In this document: one piece after another, positions 20,949 through 31,465 of the stretch | Position numbering within the stretch: the first letter of the stretch is position 1 | Layout of the letters: the number at the start of each line of letters is the position of its first letter | Assembly: GCF_002878395.1 (NCBI RefSeq) | Contig: NC_061114.1 | Location: forward strand, 166,983,372 to 167,047,371 | Direction: 5' to 3' | From: Capsicum annuum | Lineage: Eukaryota; Streptophyta; Magnoliopsida; Solanales; Solanaceae | DNA length: 64,000 nucleotides | Position numbers and translations under genes: made by a program | Notes under the pieces: model-generated | Told to the model about the DNA's origin: nothing | Databases searched by the model: none | What the model saw: only the letters and a program-made list of their open reading frames with translations

Positions 20949-21507
20949 TTTGGCCAAAAATAAGTGGTGCAAAATAAGTTATCCCCATTTTAGAAGAACA
21001 CTTTACTCTCCTTTAATACGTTTATCCAAGTGGAAATTCAAATTAGATATGCTGGTCCTGACTTTCTTCTCATCGTCTACCCCTTCATTATTTCTCTGAG
21101 TGGAAAGTCATCCCTTCCAGTGAGCGAAAATTTATTCAATAGAGATAACGCAACTTGGTTAATTCTAATTATCCGTACAAATAAAATAAATTAAAAATGG
21201 CTCATTCCACCTAACAATTCATGATTAAGAAAACACTTGTAATTCACGAACATATTCAGAGTTTTGATAATATTGGCCACTACATAATATCCATAAACCT
21301 AGAGGCAAAACCAATATAGCTTCTAGTACGAATCCGAGCCAATAAGTAAGATAAACTGTGAAGGGAAGTGTGAAAAACTTATAAATGCATTATACGGGCA
21401 CACTACTAATCACAGCCTAATCTGGTGGTCATGACCAGTACCTGACAAGTTAAGATCTAGCTAGGGAAACCACTAGTGTTATGTTTGTCTCAAATTACAT
21501 AGTTTTT
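20949..21507. other. Intergenic, no gene seen
   Basis: About 560 bp of AT-rich flank between the split Stowaway/LINE and the left LTR of the nested gypsy element. No ORF, repeat or RNA gene is recognised. Confidence 0.5.
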
Positions 21508-22154
21508 GGTTACGCTTATACAAGAATTCAGTTCTAGAAGCTAATCTCGAGGAACATTAATGGCTATTCAGGGGTTAGTCTGAGAAGATAACTCTGAATT
21601 AGCGAGGAAAAATAGGGAAGAAAGAGAAAAAAAGTTGATATTTCATAGATGATAACTAACTATTCTCTCCGTTTATTTTTAGTTGTCACATTTTGGCTTG
21701 ACATATCCATTAAAAACAACTAATAACATAGTTATTTATCATCGTACCCATATTTAATGATGTTTACATTGTCTTTAAATTAATTTGGAGAAAACGTAAT
21801 TAATGCTAAGGGTAAAAAAGGAAAAATGAACTTGTCTTTTCTTAATATATCAAAAATGATTAAAATTACAACTAAGAAATTAGTGACAAGTAAAAATGCA
21901 CGGAGGAAATTTTACAATCGGGTCTTTTATAGACTACTCATTAAGGAGCTAACGAACTATAACTAACTAACTACAGTGATAACTGCTGCTACAGTGCTAA
22001 CAGTTTTCTTGAAATGCCACTGTGCCACTACTAACTACACTGCTAACTAATGAAACTATGTCAAATCAGCATTACTAATCATGTTTAATCCAAATAATTC
22101 AAACCTTTACAATCAATATATAGAACAAATGCATTGAGCTTATTAACTTGTATC
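21508..22154 (-). repeat. 3' LTR of the gypsy element, with a MITE inside
   Basis: Matches 41895-42321 on either side of the MITE at 21663-21912. The inner edge (minus-strand GATACAAG) is cut by the Copia element starting at 22155. The outer edge near 21508 is approximate. Confidence 0.78.
21663..21912. mobile_element. Stowaway MITE inserted in an LTR (exact TA duplication)
   Basis: Its ends ttctctccgtttatttttag and taaaaatgcacggaggaa are inverted copies of the Stowaway terminus (ctccctccgttcatttttac). Comparison with the empty LTR at 41895-42321 (ctaactatacaattgg) shows that it split that site with a TA duplication (21661-21662 and 21913-21914). 250 bp, non-coding. Confidence 0.9.
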
Positions 22155-22507
22155 TGCTAAACATATAATTCACAAGGGAATATCAGAAACAATCATCATC
22201 CATAGCTGAGATTTGAGAAAACACGGAGAAAGCAAGCAAATGAGAAAATGGAGAAACGAAAACTATACTGATTTCCTTCAAGGATAGTAGCCTATATACA
22301 AGTCGATGTATCCAGCATGTCATTCCATCAAAAGTATCTAACCAACTAATCGAGAATAAGAAAATATCCTAACTAAATAATTGAGTGCTAACAATGTTAA
22401 CTAGCTGTCTAATGAAACATCGATAACTAACTACCCACCTATGCAACTAACTGTGAAATATCAATAAAAAATAATTATTTATTATAAATGAAGGCTAATC
22501 TTCGATA
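22155..22507 (-). repeat. 3' LTR of nested Copia element
   Basis: Matches 29534-29890. The RNase H reading frame ends at 22482 within the first bases of the LTR, preceded by a purine-rich GTAGAGGGG tract on the minus strand. Confidence 0.8.
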
Positions 22508-24813
22508 CCCCTCTACTTGAGGACTTCATAACCAACTTATCCAATATTGCAGAATGTTTGATTCCTGTGAGGGACTTGGTGAATATGTCTACTAACTGAT
22601 TTATGGTAGAAACATGGTGAAGTGAAATGATCCCCTCCTGAAGTTTATTTCTAATAAAGTGACAATCCACTTCTTTATGTTTGATCCTTTCATGAAATAC
22701 GGGATTATAAGCTATATGAATAGCAGATTGACTGTCACAAAAGATTGCAATGGGAGCATAATCAGATATAGTCAATTCTGTAAGCAACATGTGTATCTAA
22801 ACCAGTTTACCTACCACTTTTGTAAGGGAATTGTACTCTGACTCTTCCAAAGATAAAGAAACTATTTCCTACTTCTTTGATTTTCAGCTTATTGGACCGT
22901 TACCAAGCAGAACCAGGTAGCCACTTTCTGATTTTCTTGAATTTGGACATGATGCCTAGTCAGAATCATATTAAGACTTAATGGTGCAATCAGGGTCATT
23001 TGACGTGTACACTCTCAAAGTTGGATTGCCTTTGAGATATCTAAGGAGATAAAAAGCAGCTTGAAGATGAGGAACCCTAGGATCTTGCATATATTGGCTC
23101 AACTGCTGAACACTAAAGGCTATATCCAGGGCCCAGTGTTTGTAAAAAAGTTTACTTTCCTACTAATTTTCTGTAGAATATGGGATCAGAAAGAGGAATA
23201 CCTTCTTTAGCTCTTAGCTTGACAGTGGGATCAAGAGCTGATGAGGAAGAACTAAATTGAGACAGTCATACTCCTTCAACAGATCTAGCACAAATTTTCT
23301 TTGTCATATGATGACTTCTCCATTTGTATTAAGAAATTCTAACCCCAAGAAATAATACAACTTGCCCAGATCTTTAATTTTGAAGGTGTCTCGTAGATAG
23401 GCCTTGAGATTATTTATCTTTGTAGTGTCTGTTCCAGTCAAGGAAATATCATCAATATACATTACCACAAATACTACCAGAGCTCCATTCTTCTTGTTAA
23501 ACAAAGAGTTGTTACGGTGTGAATGAGCACAACCTCAGATAGATGGAGATTCTGTTAGTTTTTCATACTGTTGTTTACTGTCCTGTTTTAGTCCATAAGA
23601 GACTTATTGAACCTGCAGGCAAAAGTTGGATCAGGTACATCAAGTCCTTGAGGATCTTACACATACACTTCTACATTAAATTGCCATGAAGAAATGCATT
23701 ATTAATAGCAAGCTAAAATATTTCCCAATGTTGTTTGACAACATAAGCAATCAAGATCCTTACTATAGTCGTCTTAACCACAGGTGAATAAGTTTCTTTA
23801 TAGTCAATCCTTGCTTGTTGTGTATATCTCTTCACAACCCCTAGCCTTGAGCCTTTTTGTATTTCTATATGCTTTATGTTTGACGTTGTACACTAATCTA
23901 CAAATAATAACTTATTTGCAACAGAAAGCTTGTCAAGATTCCAACTGTTGTTGGCATTTAATGACAGAAATTCTTCTGTTATTGCCTTTTGCCATGCAGG
24001 ATTTAGGGTTGCTTTCTCAAAAAATGAGGGTTCACTATCATGACAAATTATCTCAACAAGTGTTTGACTGTTTAGGGAAATAGAATTAGGGGAAATGTGA
24101 TGATGTTCAATAAATAAAGCATTTAGGGAAAGATCCAAGTGAGCATTATCTGATTCAGGTAAAGATTGTTTCCAAGTAGGGATAGAACATATACAATCTA
24201 AAAAGTGTTTAAGAATCCTATTTTCCCTATTGGACTTATGCTTATGGTTTCTTGAGGTGTAATATTAGATGAGGTGCTAGATGATATAGTAGGATGAGTA
24301 TCATGTACACTAGGACGGACATCATGTGCAGGATTGGTGTCTGCAGTAGTTATACTTTCAAAATCATTATTCAAATTATTAGAAGTGTCAGACTCAATGT
24401 AATCATCGAATATACTAATAGGAACTAATTTCGGAGAAGAAGGAATAAACAACTCTTAAAATTGGAGGAAATAGTAAAAAGAAAAACATCTTCGTGGAAC
24501 ACTACATCTTTAGATACATGTATTCTTTTGTGGCAATACTCATTACCTTATATCCCTTTATTCCAAAAGAATACTCTACATACATGAGAGGTTATTCTGA
24601 GCTCAAATTTGTCTCAATGAAATTGGGGAAATGTGGTATAACATAAATAGCCAAACGATCTAAGTTGGTCAAAGTTTTGGTTTTCTATCATAGAGAGGTT
24701 CATATGGACATTTGTCTTTGAGGAAACTATATGGATGTCTGTTTATGATTTGAGTAGCTGTAAGGACGCGCTCTATCCGGTATCTTGTAGGTAAGTTTGA
24801 CTGAAATAATAAA
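22508..24813 (-). pseudogene. Copia pol remnant (integrase end, RT, RNase H)
   Basis: The minus strand, high to low, gives F-Q-S-N-L-P-T-R-Y and V-L-T-A-T-Q-I-I-N-R (end of integrase, about 24669-24800), a linker (24198-24452), and the reverse transcriptase start A-T-L-N-P-A-W-Q-K-A-I-T-E-E-F-L-S-L (23893-24138). V-V-M-Y-I-D-D-I-S-L-T-G with the catalytic Y-I-D-D box follows (23304-23504), then RNase H with F-C-D-S-Q-S-A-I-H-I-A-Y-N-P-V-F-H-E-R and D-I-F-T-K-S-L (22482-22790). Catalytic residues survive, but at least five stops or frameshifts separate the blocks. The integrase core and protease are absent, cut off by the insertion at 24814. Confidence 0.85.
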
Positions 24814-24945
24814 TGACATGACCCAAATTGGAGCCTTGTCGTAATGGGCATCTTAAGTCCAATCAGGACCGAAGACCACCCCCGATACCCAGCCCAATCA
24901 AGTCAATCCATCCAATAACCAACCAAACCAATACAATAACCCCAT

Positions 24946-24948
24946 GTG

Positions 24949-24987
<39 letters not shown>
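24946..24987. repeat. (TG)n(TA)n microsatellite
   Basis: gtgagtgtgtgtgtg followed by a (TA)n run of about 28 nt, inside the gypsy LTR. Confidence 0.85.
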
Positions 24988-25346
24988 CATGACCATTCCA
25001 GACAAAGTCCACAGTTGTCCATACAAAGTCTCTAAACCAAATCAAAGAATATCTAGTCGGGACATGCCCCCGATCATAGCTAAAAAAACAAAGTCTATGA
25101 AATGACAAAGCATGTAAAGAAATCCATAAAATGAAATGGAGCCTTCCGAAATATGGAAGCTCACCACTTCAATCCAACACTGGCTATCCTCGAGTCCGAT
25201 CAATGAATGGTATGAGTAGTATCGCCGGTTCCTATATCACGTGGGGATACAAAGCCCGAAGACGGGTTAGCGGCTGAACGCTAGCATGCACTCAGGATAA
25301 GGATAAAATAATGCAAACCTTTAGAACCAAGTAACAACCATATGTA

Positions 25347-25355
25347 TATACATTT

Positions 25356-25423
<68 letters not shown>

Positions 25424-25432
25424 AAATGTATA
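25347..25432. repeat. 86-bp perfect palindrome (CATA)n-(TA)n-(TATG)n
   Basis: Left arm 25347-25380 and right arm 25399-25432 are exact reverse complements (34 nt each). The 18-nt (TA)n centre (25381-25398) is itself self-complementary. The arms begin and end tatacatttataca / tgtataaatgtata, so non-repeat bases flank the tetranucleotide runs symmetrically. Confidence 0.92.
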
Positions 25433-27241
25433 CATGCCAGGAAAGGGAACCAGGTTTAGCATGCATTTAAAATAATTAACCTGGGTATGTGAAACTTAAC
25501 CATCCTAGAACCACCCACGGGCTATATGAGTTCAGTGTTACCCTCTAAATGGGCCTCGATATGTGTAGCCGCACGAACTGAAGATACTATATGAGTAGGG
25601 GATTCTTATGTACCCTTCACTCTCCATGATACATATTAGGAGTGTAACTTAGGGGATTCCCGTGTACCCCAAAAGTATAGTTTGTGGTAGCCATGACCAA
25701 TCCTCATGTTGACAAACATGAGTTTCCAGTATCTGTCTATTATACTCACACCTTCACGGTTAGCTATCAAGACCCGTCATTATTGCCCAATCAAAACCAT
25801 TAACACACAACCAAACACCATTCTATTTATTATTAACTAAGGCTATAAGTAGTGGTATCGTCATACCGATTATAGCTTGAGAGCAATGTCCTTAGCCAAT
25901 CTTTTTAAAAAAGGGATTCCCATGTACCCAAAGATTACATTGTTAAGTTTACTTGGGGGATTCATATATACCCCATAAGTGTATTCATTACTTAGTTTGC
26001 TTAGGGTATTCATATGTACCTCACACGATGTTCATCATTCAAACCAATTTCATTATTACATTCACTTGAGGGATTTTCGTGTACCCCACAAAGTTTTCAT
26101 TTAAATCAATTTCATAGCCACCAAGGCTTTACCATTTAACCCTTCCAAATCATTCATACCATTCAAAATTATTTAAGTACATTCAAAACCATTTAAACCA
26201 ATGCAAACCAACTTAGGTTCCATTACCATAGTAAACCATACAAAGCTTCAATTAAAGTTCAACAATATAACCAAAAACATTCTCATAGGCATTTTATCAA
26301 ACATGTTGAGGGCATACCTTTACCAAGACCAAAACTAAGCAAATACCCTCGAGTTTAGGGTTACCCATGACCCATTTGTTAAACCATAACCAAAAAACAC
26401 CCACATGTGCAAACCATCACCAAAAACCCATGAAAGCATAATTTAAACCAAGGGTAAACAATACTCAACAATATGCATCAGAACCCTCAACATTGGTTTT
26501 CAAAACCACCATTTATAATTCATAATCAATGTTTAAAATACATGATATTTTTGAACTAATAATGAGGGAGGAATAACATGCCTTATTTACGAAGATTCCC
26601 AAAGAGAACTTAACTCTTGAGCCTCTAGATGGGCACTATTTAGAAACCCTAGCCAACCTTCTTGACAGAAAGTTTAGAGAGAATTTTTTAGAGTGCTTTA
26701 TTTTTACAAAGTAAGCTATGAGAGGCCACCAAAGGTTATAAAACATGGGGACATAAGGGTTTTGGGGTGGAAAATTTCCAGACTACCCTCATCTTAAAAG
26801 CTGAAAACTTAACCGCAAGAGGTATGACCCATGCCCCTAAACCGTACCCTAAGGTACGAGTAGTACCCTTATCTCATACCCCTAGACCTTACCTTAGACC
26901 TCCAATACTGACCAACATATGATCATACATGCCTAACTCGTATCCTAACATACGAGAAGTACCCTACCACCCGTACCTTGGTCAGAATCCACTTTCTCAA
27001 CTCAAGGCATCATACGACCTAGCAACACACACCTAGTACCCTAACATATGAGAGGTAAGATACTTACTCGTACCTTAGACAGAATGCAACCAAAATTCAC
27101 TGACCAACATACGAAAGGAGGGACCCTAAATCGTATATTAGCATATGACAGGTATGCTCAAACTATATGTTGTCCAGAAACTAAAAATCAAGAAATTTTG
27201 CAAAGGCCAAAGTTTGGGGTGTTTCATTCTCCCCACTAGAA

Positions 27242-27620
27242 TCATTCATCCTCGAATGACGGGTAAAGAAAAGCACAAGCATGAGTCAACACATTAATAC
27301 ACATCAAACTTACCTTCAACCAAGTTAGAAAACAAAGATGTGATGAAAAAAGACATTTCTTACACACGAGTTTTCGGAATGAAGAACCGATGTTGATACT
27401 TGGACTCCATGTTGTCTTCCGCATCCCAAATAGCTTCCACGAACTTTTGGTCCTGCCATAGAACCTTCACCGAAGCCATGCCTTTTTTCACAGCCGGCGA
27501 ACTAGCCAACCCAAGATCCTCACTGAAACCTCCTTATAGGATAAAGAGTTCGAGTTACCAATACCCTCCAAGGGAAACAACCGATGAAAGATCACCCACA
27601 CCTTTCCTTAATACAGACAC
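27242..27620 (-). pseudogene. Gypsy pol C-terminus with chromodomain
   Basis: Minus-strand frames give A-S-V-K-V-L-W-Q-D-Q-K-F-V-E-A-I-W-D-A-E-D-N-M (27380-27480) and end S-F-E-D-E-stop at 27242. That is the usual end of Solanaceae chromovirus polyproteins, just before the polypurine tract and 3' LTR. A block like V-S-L-x-G followed by Y-K-E-V-S-V-R-I-L lies at 27500-27590 in another frame. In intact elements the chromodomain guides integration to histone-marked chromatin. Confidence 0.75.
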
Positions 27621-29100
27621 AAGAAATACCGGATGAATGGAACTCATGGTAGGGGCAAGTCTAATTAAACTTATAATTTCCCATAGACACATCACCATGA
27701 GAGCCTGAGTCTAGCTATACGCTACTTCCATGTCCAAGCATATTCAAAGCTAAAAAAAGTTAACTTAGGCCACAGGGCTCTATTCCTTACATCCATCCAA
27801 AACACTAATCTACCCCATCAGTACAGTCAAGAATCGTGTCCCGTTAAGATTCTTAGGTACCCAATATAACTATTTGATATATCCATCAATCACCATATTC
27901 AAGATTACCTCTTCTATATCCATGGTACTGCCTATTCCCCAAAGATTTAGTAACCTTTATCATTTTCACAAGGATCTTCACCACCTACTCTTCTCCTAGC
28001 TATACCCTATGATAATAACCTTACCTTACCCCCTTCTTTTCCATGACCTTAGTTCTAGTAGTCACCCCAGAATCTCCTCCACTAGGGACTTCTATTCTAC
28101 TCCATTTCAAAACATCACCTCACTTCCATGCCACTACCACCTAAATACGAGAAGGTCACTCAAGGAATTAGAGCACAAGCATAAAAAATAAGGGAGTTAC
28201 TTTCCAATTACAACTCCTAGTTGTTGTACTACCCAAGGCGAAACCTGTAAAATGAGATACGGAATCATAGGCACGAAGGACTTCATAGCAGCCACCTAGG
28301 TCACAAATAAAGAATTATCCCGACACAACATACCATAGTAGGAGTTCTTAGGACTGAACACCGAAAGAAATACGACTGCATATATCATAGGTAATGTAAC
28401 ATAAGGTCAAGATTCATATCCAGGGAACAAGGCAAATGTATATTGCGAACCTTAGGCATAAGATTTACCAGAATCCATGCAACACTAGTAAAGTGCCCTC
28501 CTAATCGAGATAAGAGAGAATCAATAGAATAAGAGTAAATGCACCCTGACCTTCCCTTGAAGTCTACCACTAGAAATAATTTAAGATTAACCCTCGACCT
28601 TGATCTTATTACAACTGTAAGCACAATACTCCACTCTAATGGGTATCACTAAGGGTGTACACTAGGGACCTTTGGTTTTCTTATACTTAAAACCTCATAT
28701 ATCTAAATGCTACCTAGAGTCCCGCATGATCTTGCAAACTCCATTCCCTAACTCATCCAATGACTTAGCCCCTAATCCACCAGTTTAACCTGAACCTCTG
28801 GCCTATTAGTCACAACTTTCCAACTCTTGTATCCCCCAAGCTATTAACCTCAACCCTTCCATACACCTCACCAAGCCTACCAATCTAACCCCACAACTCT
28901 TGCATTGCTATCCCCAAACTAACATACTCCTTTCAATAAAATCAACATCTAAAGTTCAAACTCAGTGTATATCAACCATCATGAACTACTAACAGAGTAC
29001 CCCATATAAAATATACATATATGGTCCACCCCACAAGGGGGACACCCTAAATTCCTTATTCATCTCACCTTTGCCATTGGCGAAGTCATGGTGAATTCAC
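27621..29100 (-). other. Decayed gypsy internal sequence
   Basis: About 1.5 kb between the chromodomain relic and the Copia gag start. The C- and T-rich plus strand and the lack of any open frame with a recognised block suggest a decayed integrase region of the same gypsy element. I could not identify its right boundary or a second LTR. Confidence 0.35.
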
Positions 29101-29149
29101 ATTTGGTTTCTTACAACTTCCAGCGATGAACCCTAGCTTGTTCTTCACC

Positions 29150-29330
29150 AACTAAGCACGTAAAACTCTTATCCAACTTCATAAAAGTAAACAAGAACTA
29201 GCACCATGTTAGGGCTATTCGAATGGTGAATATACAAAGTTTGTTCGCGTCATTAGCACCCTCAATACTAGCATCATTAGTACCCTCAACACTAGATTCT
29301 CCTTGTTCAATTGTCATTGATATAATTCAA
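29150..29330 (-). pseudogene. Copia gag N-terminal remnant
   Basis: About 200 bp inside the primer site, a minus-strand ATG near 29325 starts M-T-I-E-Q-G-E-S-S-V-E-G-T-N-D-A, with G-T-N-D-A-S-I-E / G-A-N-D-A-N-K in tandem. A stop follows after about 40 residues. Its position fits the start of Copia gag; no domain can be confirmed. Confidence 0.4.
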
Positions 29331-29518
29331 ATGTTCAAGTTAAAAAAAAATTCATGACAAAATCACAAAAAAAACTCAGAATAGAGGACAATTTCTTTGC
29401 AAAATCAAAATAGAAATGCAAAACGAAGAACAATTATTGTGCAATCGAGATTCAAAATGGAAATCAAAGAGGAATTATAAATAAAATTGAGACACATGAA
29501 AGTATATGGAGCATCGAG

Positions 29519-29533
29519 GTCTCTCTAATACCT
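29519..29533 (-). promoter_or_regulatory. Decayed primer binding site of nested Copia
   Basis: Plus-strand gtctctctaatacct is a mutated ggctctgataccat, the complement of the tRNA-iMet primer site, directly inside the LTR starting at 29534. Confidence 0.6.
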
Positions 29534-29890
29534 TGCTACTCATACAAATTTACAAGGGAATATCATAAACAATCAACATCAATAGCTGAGATTTGATAGA
29601 AAATAAGAAAGCAAGCAAATGAAAAAATGAATAAACGGAAAACATGCTGATTTTCTTAAGGATAGTAGCTTATATACAAGTTCTAAGCTATGATGACATA
29701 TGTGTCCAGATTATCATTCCATACAAAAAATCTAACCAACTAATCAAGAATTTGGAAATATCCTAACTAACTAATTAAGTGCTAATAGTGTTAGCTAGCT
29801 GTTTAATGCAATAGTGATAACTAACTACCTAACTATGCAACTGTGTGAATTAGTACAAAATATACTATAAATAAAGGCTAATCTTAAATA
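29534..29890 (-). repeat. 5' LTR of nested Copia element
   Basis: About 357 bp, direct repeat of 22155-22507. A TATA-like element (cttatatacaag, plus strand) is conserved in both copies. Confidence 0.8.
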
Positions 29891-29952
29891 ATATCAATAC
29901 CCTCTCCATGAGAGAAAACTTGTCCTCAAGGCTAAAAGAAAAGGAATCTATG

Positions 29953-30308
29953 CTACATATCAGTGAAATACTCCCATTTAACTTGTTGGGCATCAATACC
30001 AAACCACTTGATTAATACCTGAGTAACAACCTTATCACCTTTTCTCACCAACCTTCTTTCTAACACTACTTTAGGAATAGGACAATAGGGACTAAATAAT
30101 TTGAGAATAGGAGGGTGATTAATGACTGAATGCATTTTATGACCCTTCCTTAGATAAGAAACATGGACTATAGAATGGATTACAACATCAACTGAAAGTA
30201 ATAACTTGTAAGCAACAACTCCAACCTTGGCATCAATAGGATATGGACCAATATACTTGGCTTCTAGCTTGTTAAAGGGCTTGTTAGCCACAGGGATCTA
30301 TCTATATG
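29953..30308 (-). pseudogene. Gypsy integrase C-terminus / chromodomain-like tail
   Basis: The minus-strand frame reads N-K-L-E-A-K-Y-I-G-P-Y-P-I, V-A-Y-K-L-L-L, V-H-V-S-Y-L-R-K, then V-L-I-K-W-F-G and V-K-W-E-Y-F. These are the GPY/F module and a chromodomain-like ending of chromovirus integrases. The upstream part of the domain continues at 33010-33180, beyond the hAT-like insertion. The polypurine tract of the element lies just to its left (29897-29915). Confidence 0.8.
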
Positions 30309-31012
30309 TATGGGCATAAATGATTTTCAGAAAATTGACTTAACCAACCAAATCAGACCGAGCCAATTTTTAGATTTCTTTTGATAAAAACCGATAGATT
30401 TTATACAAGTTTATAAGTGTAGAAAATAATAGATAGGTTTTTTTATTTTTTAAAAGTTGCCAATAAAATAACCAAACTGTACTGAATAATATGTGTAAAA
30501 TATATTTTAGGCATAATACATAAATATGACCCTAAACTTGACATCAAATTATAACTTTGACCTTAAACTTTGATAGTGCATAAATAGGACCATTAACTAT
30601 TCAAAACCTGAACAAATATGACCTCTGATTTTGCAACCCCGGGCGTGAGTTTCACTCGTGCCTACGTGGAAAGCTCATCCAACCACACGGTGCCACGTCG
30701 TTAAAAGGGCTGACTTAGAGGGAGGTCATGTTTTGAATAGTTAAAGGTCATATTTGTGCACTATCAAAGTTTTGCTTTTTGTGTTAAAACGACGTCGTTT
30801 TTATTATCATTATTATTATTATTACTAAGAATTACACAAATACACAATTTATGTTTCTAATATTACAAAAAATCTCAATTCCTTAAGCATATTACAAAAA
30901 TCCCAACATATACACAGAATGTTATGTATATGTCGGCTATGTTATGTATATTAATAGAGAGAGAGTAAAGTAATTAAAAAAGTGGGAGAGAGTGTAATTA
31001 CTTACAAAAGGG

Positions 31013-31112
31013 NNNNNNNNNNNNNNNNNNNNNNNNNNNNNNNNNNNNNNNNNNNNNNNNNNNNNNNNNNNNNNNNNNNNNNNNNNNNNNNNNNNNNNNN
31101 NNNNNNNNNNNN
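31013..31112. other. Assembly gap (100 N)
   Basis: Exactly 100 N, the conventional placeholder for a gap of unknown size. Confidence 0.99.

Positions 31113-31166
<54 letters not shown>
31113..31166. repeat. (TTA)n microsatellite
   Basis: About 18 copies of TTA immediately right of the gap. A shorter run recurs at 31317-31338. Confidence 0.95.
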
Positions 31167-31168
<2 letters not shown>

Positions 31169-31387
31169 GCAGCAACACCTAACTTTTTTTTAATTAAACA
31201 AAAAAATCCAGAATGTTATGTATATGTCGACTATGTTATATATATTAATAGAGAGAGAGTAAAGTAATTAAAAAAGTGGGAGAGAGTGTAATTACTTACA
31301 AAAGGGTTGTTGTTTTATTATTATTATTATTATTATTTATTTCTATAGCAGCAACACCTAACTTTTTTTTAATTAAAACAAAAAATC

Positions 31388-31465
31388 CACTAGCAAGAAT
31401 CGAACCCGCGCAGTAGGCTGAAGTAAGTGCGCAAGAATAGCAAATAATACCACTAGGCTATCCAA
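31388..31465 (-). mobile_element. tRNA-like (SINE head) sequence
   Basis: The minus strand contains an A-box match TAGCCTAGTGG and a B-box match GGTTCGATTCT spaced as in a tRNA gene. The acceptor stem does not close, so a working tRNA is unlikely. An A/T-rich tail with (AAT)n follows on the minus strand, which fits a SINE head. Confidence 0.5.

Larger units (their letters stand above)
24814..27226 (-). repeat. Large gypsy LTR nested in the Copia element
   Basis: On the minus strand it begins TGAAACACCCCAAAC (27226), a mutated TGTAACACCCC start. It follows a purine-rich AGTGGGGAGAA tract and a chromodomain ORF end, and it runs to plus-strand tgacatgacccaaattgg at 24814. About 2.4 kb. Typical LTR phrases include the tatgtaccc repeats (25.6-26.1 kb) and ggtacgag-type repeats (26.8-27.1 kb). 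It is the 3' LTR of a second gypsy element whose internal part lies to the right. Confidence 0.7.
22155..29890 (-). mobile_element. Ty1/Copia element nested at the gypsy 3' LTR edge
   Basis: Direct-repeat LTRs at 22155-22507 and 29534-29890 (shared caagggaatatca, then agctgagatttga, then aaggatagtagc-tatatacaag, then aggctaatctt). A decayed tRNA-Met primer site lies inside the right LTR (29519-29533). The pol region on the minus strand runs integrase end, reverse transcriptase and RNase H (24800 down to 22482). The TSD is about 5 bp (gtatc at 22150-22154, atatc at 29891-29895). The insertion point is within the first few bases of the gypsy 3' LTR. The middle, from 24814 to about 29.1 kb, is not Copia but a nested gypsy piece. 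Confidence 0.8.
30913..31310. repeat. Tandem duplication flanking the assembly gap
   Basis: ccagaatgttatg... through gtaattacttacaaaaggg at about 30905-31012 is repeated almost exactly at about 31209-31306. A (TTA)n run and atagcagcaacacctaac follow both the gap and the second copy. Either this is a real tandem repeat of roughly 300 bp or the assembly joined two ends that contain the same sequence. Confidence 0.85.

Noticed and set aside
24863..25108. Open frame with alternating Ile-Tyr and Thr-His
   Set aside because: It is the translation of the (TA)n(TG)n microsatellite within a gypsy LTR.
25281..25466. Open frame rich in Tyr/Ile/Cys/Met
   Set aside because: It translates the palindromic CATA/TATG repeat, not a gene.
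30982..31182. Open frame crossing the N gap with a long Tyr run
   Set aside because: It is formed by N and the (TTA)n microsatellite; it has no biological content.
31388..31465. Functional tRNA gene
   Set aside because: A and B boxes match, but the acceptor stem does not pair, so a tRNA-derived repeat is more likely.
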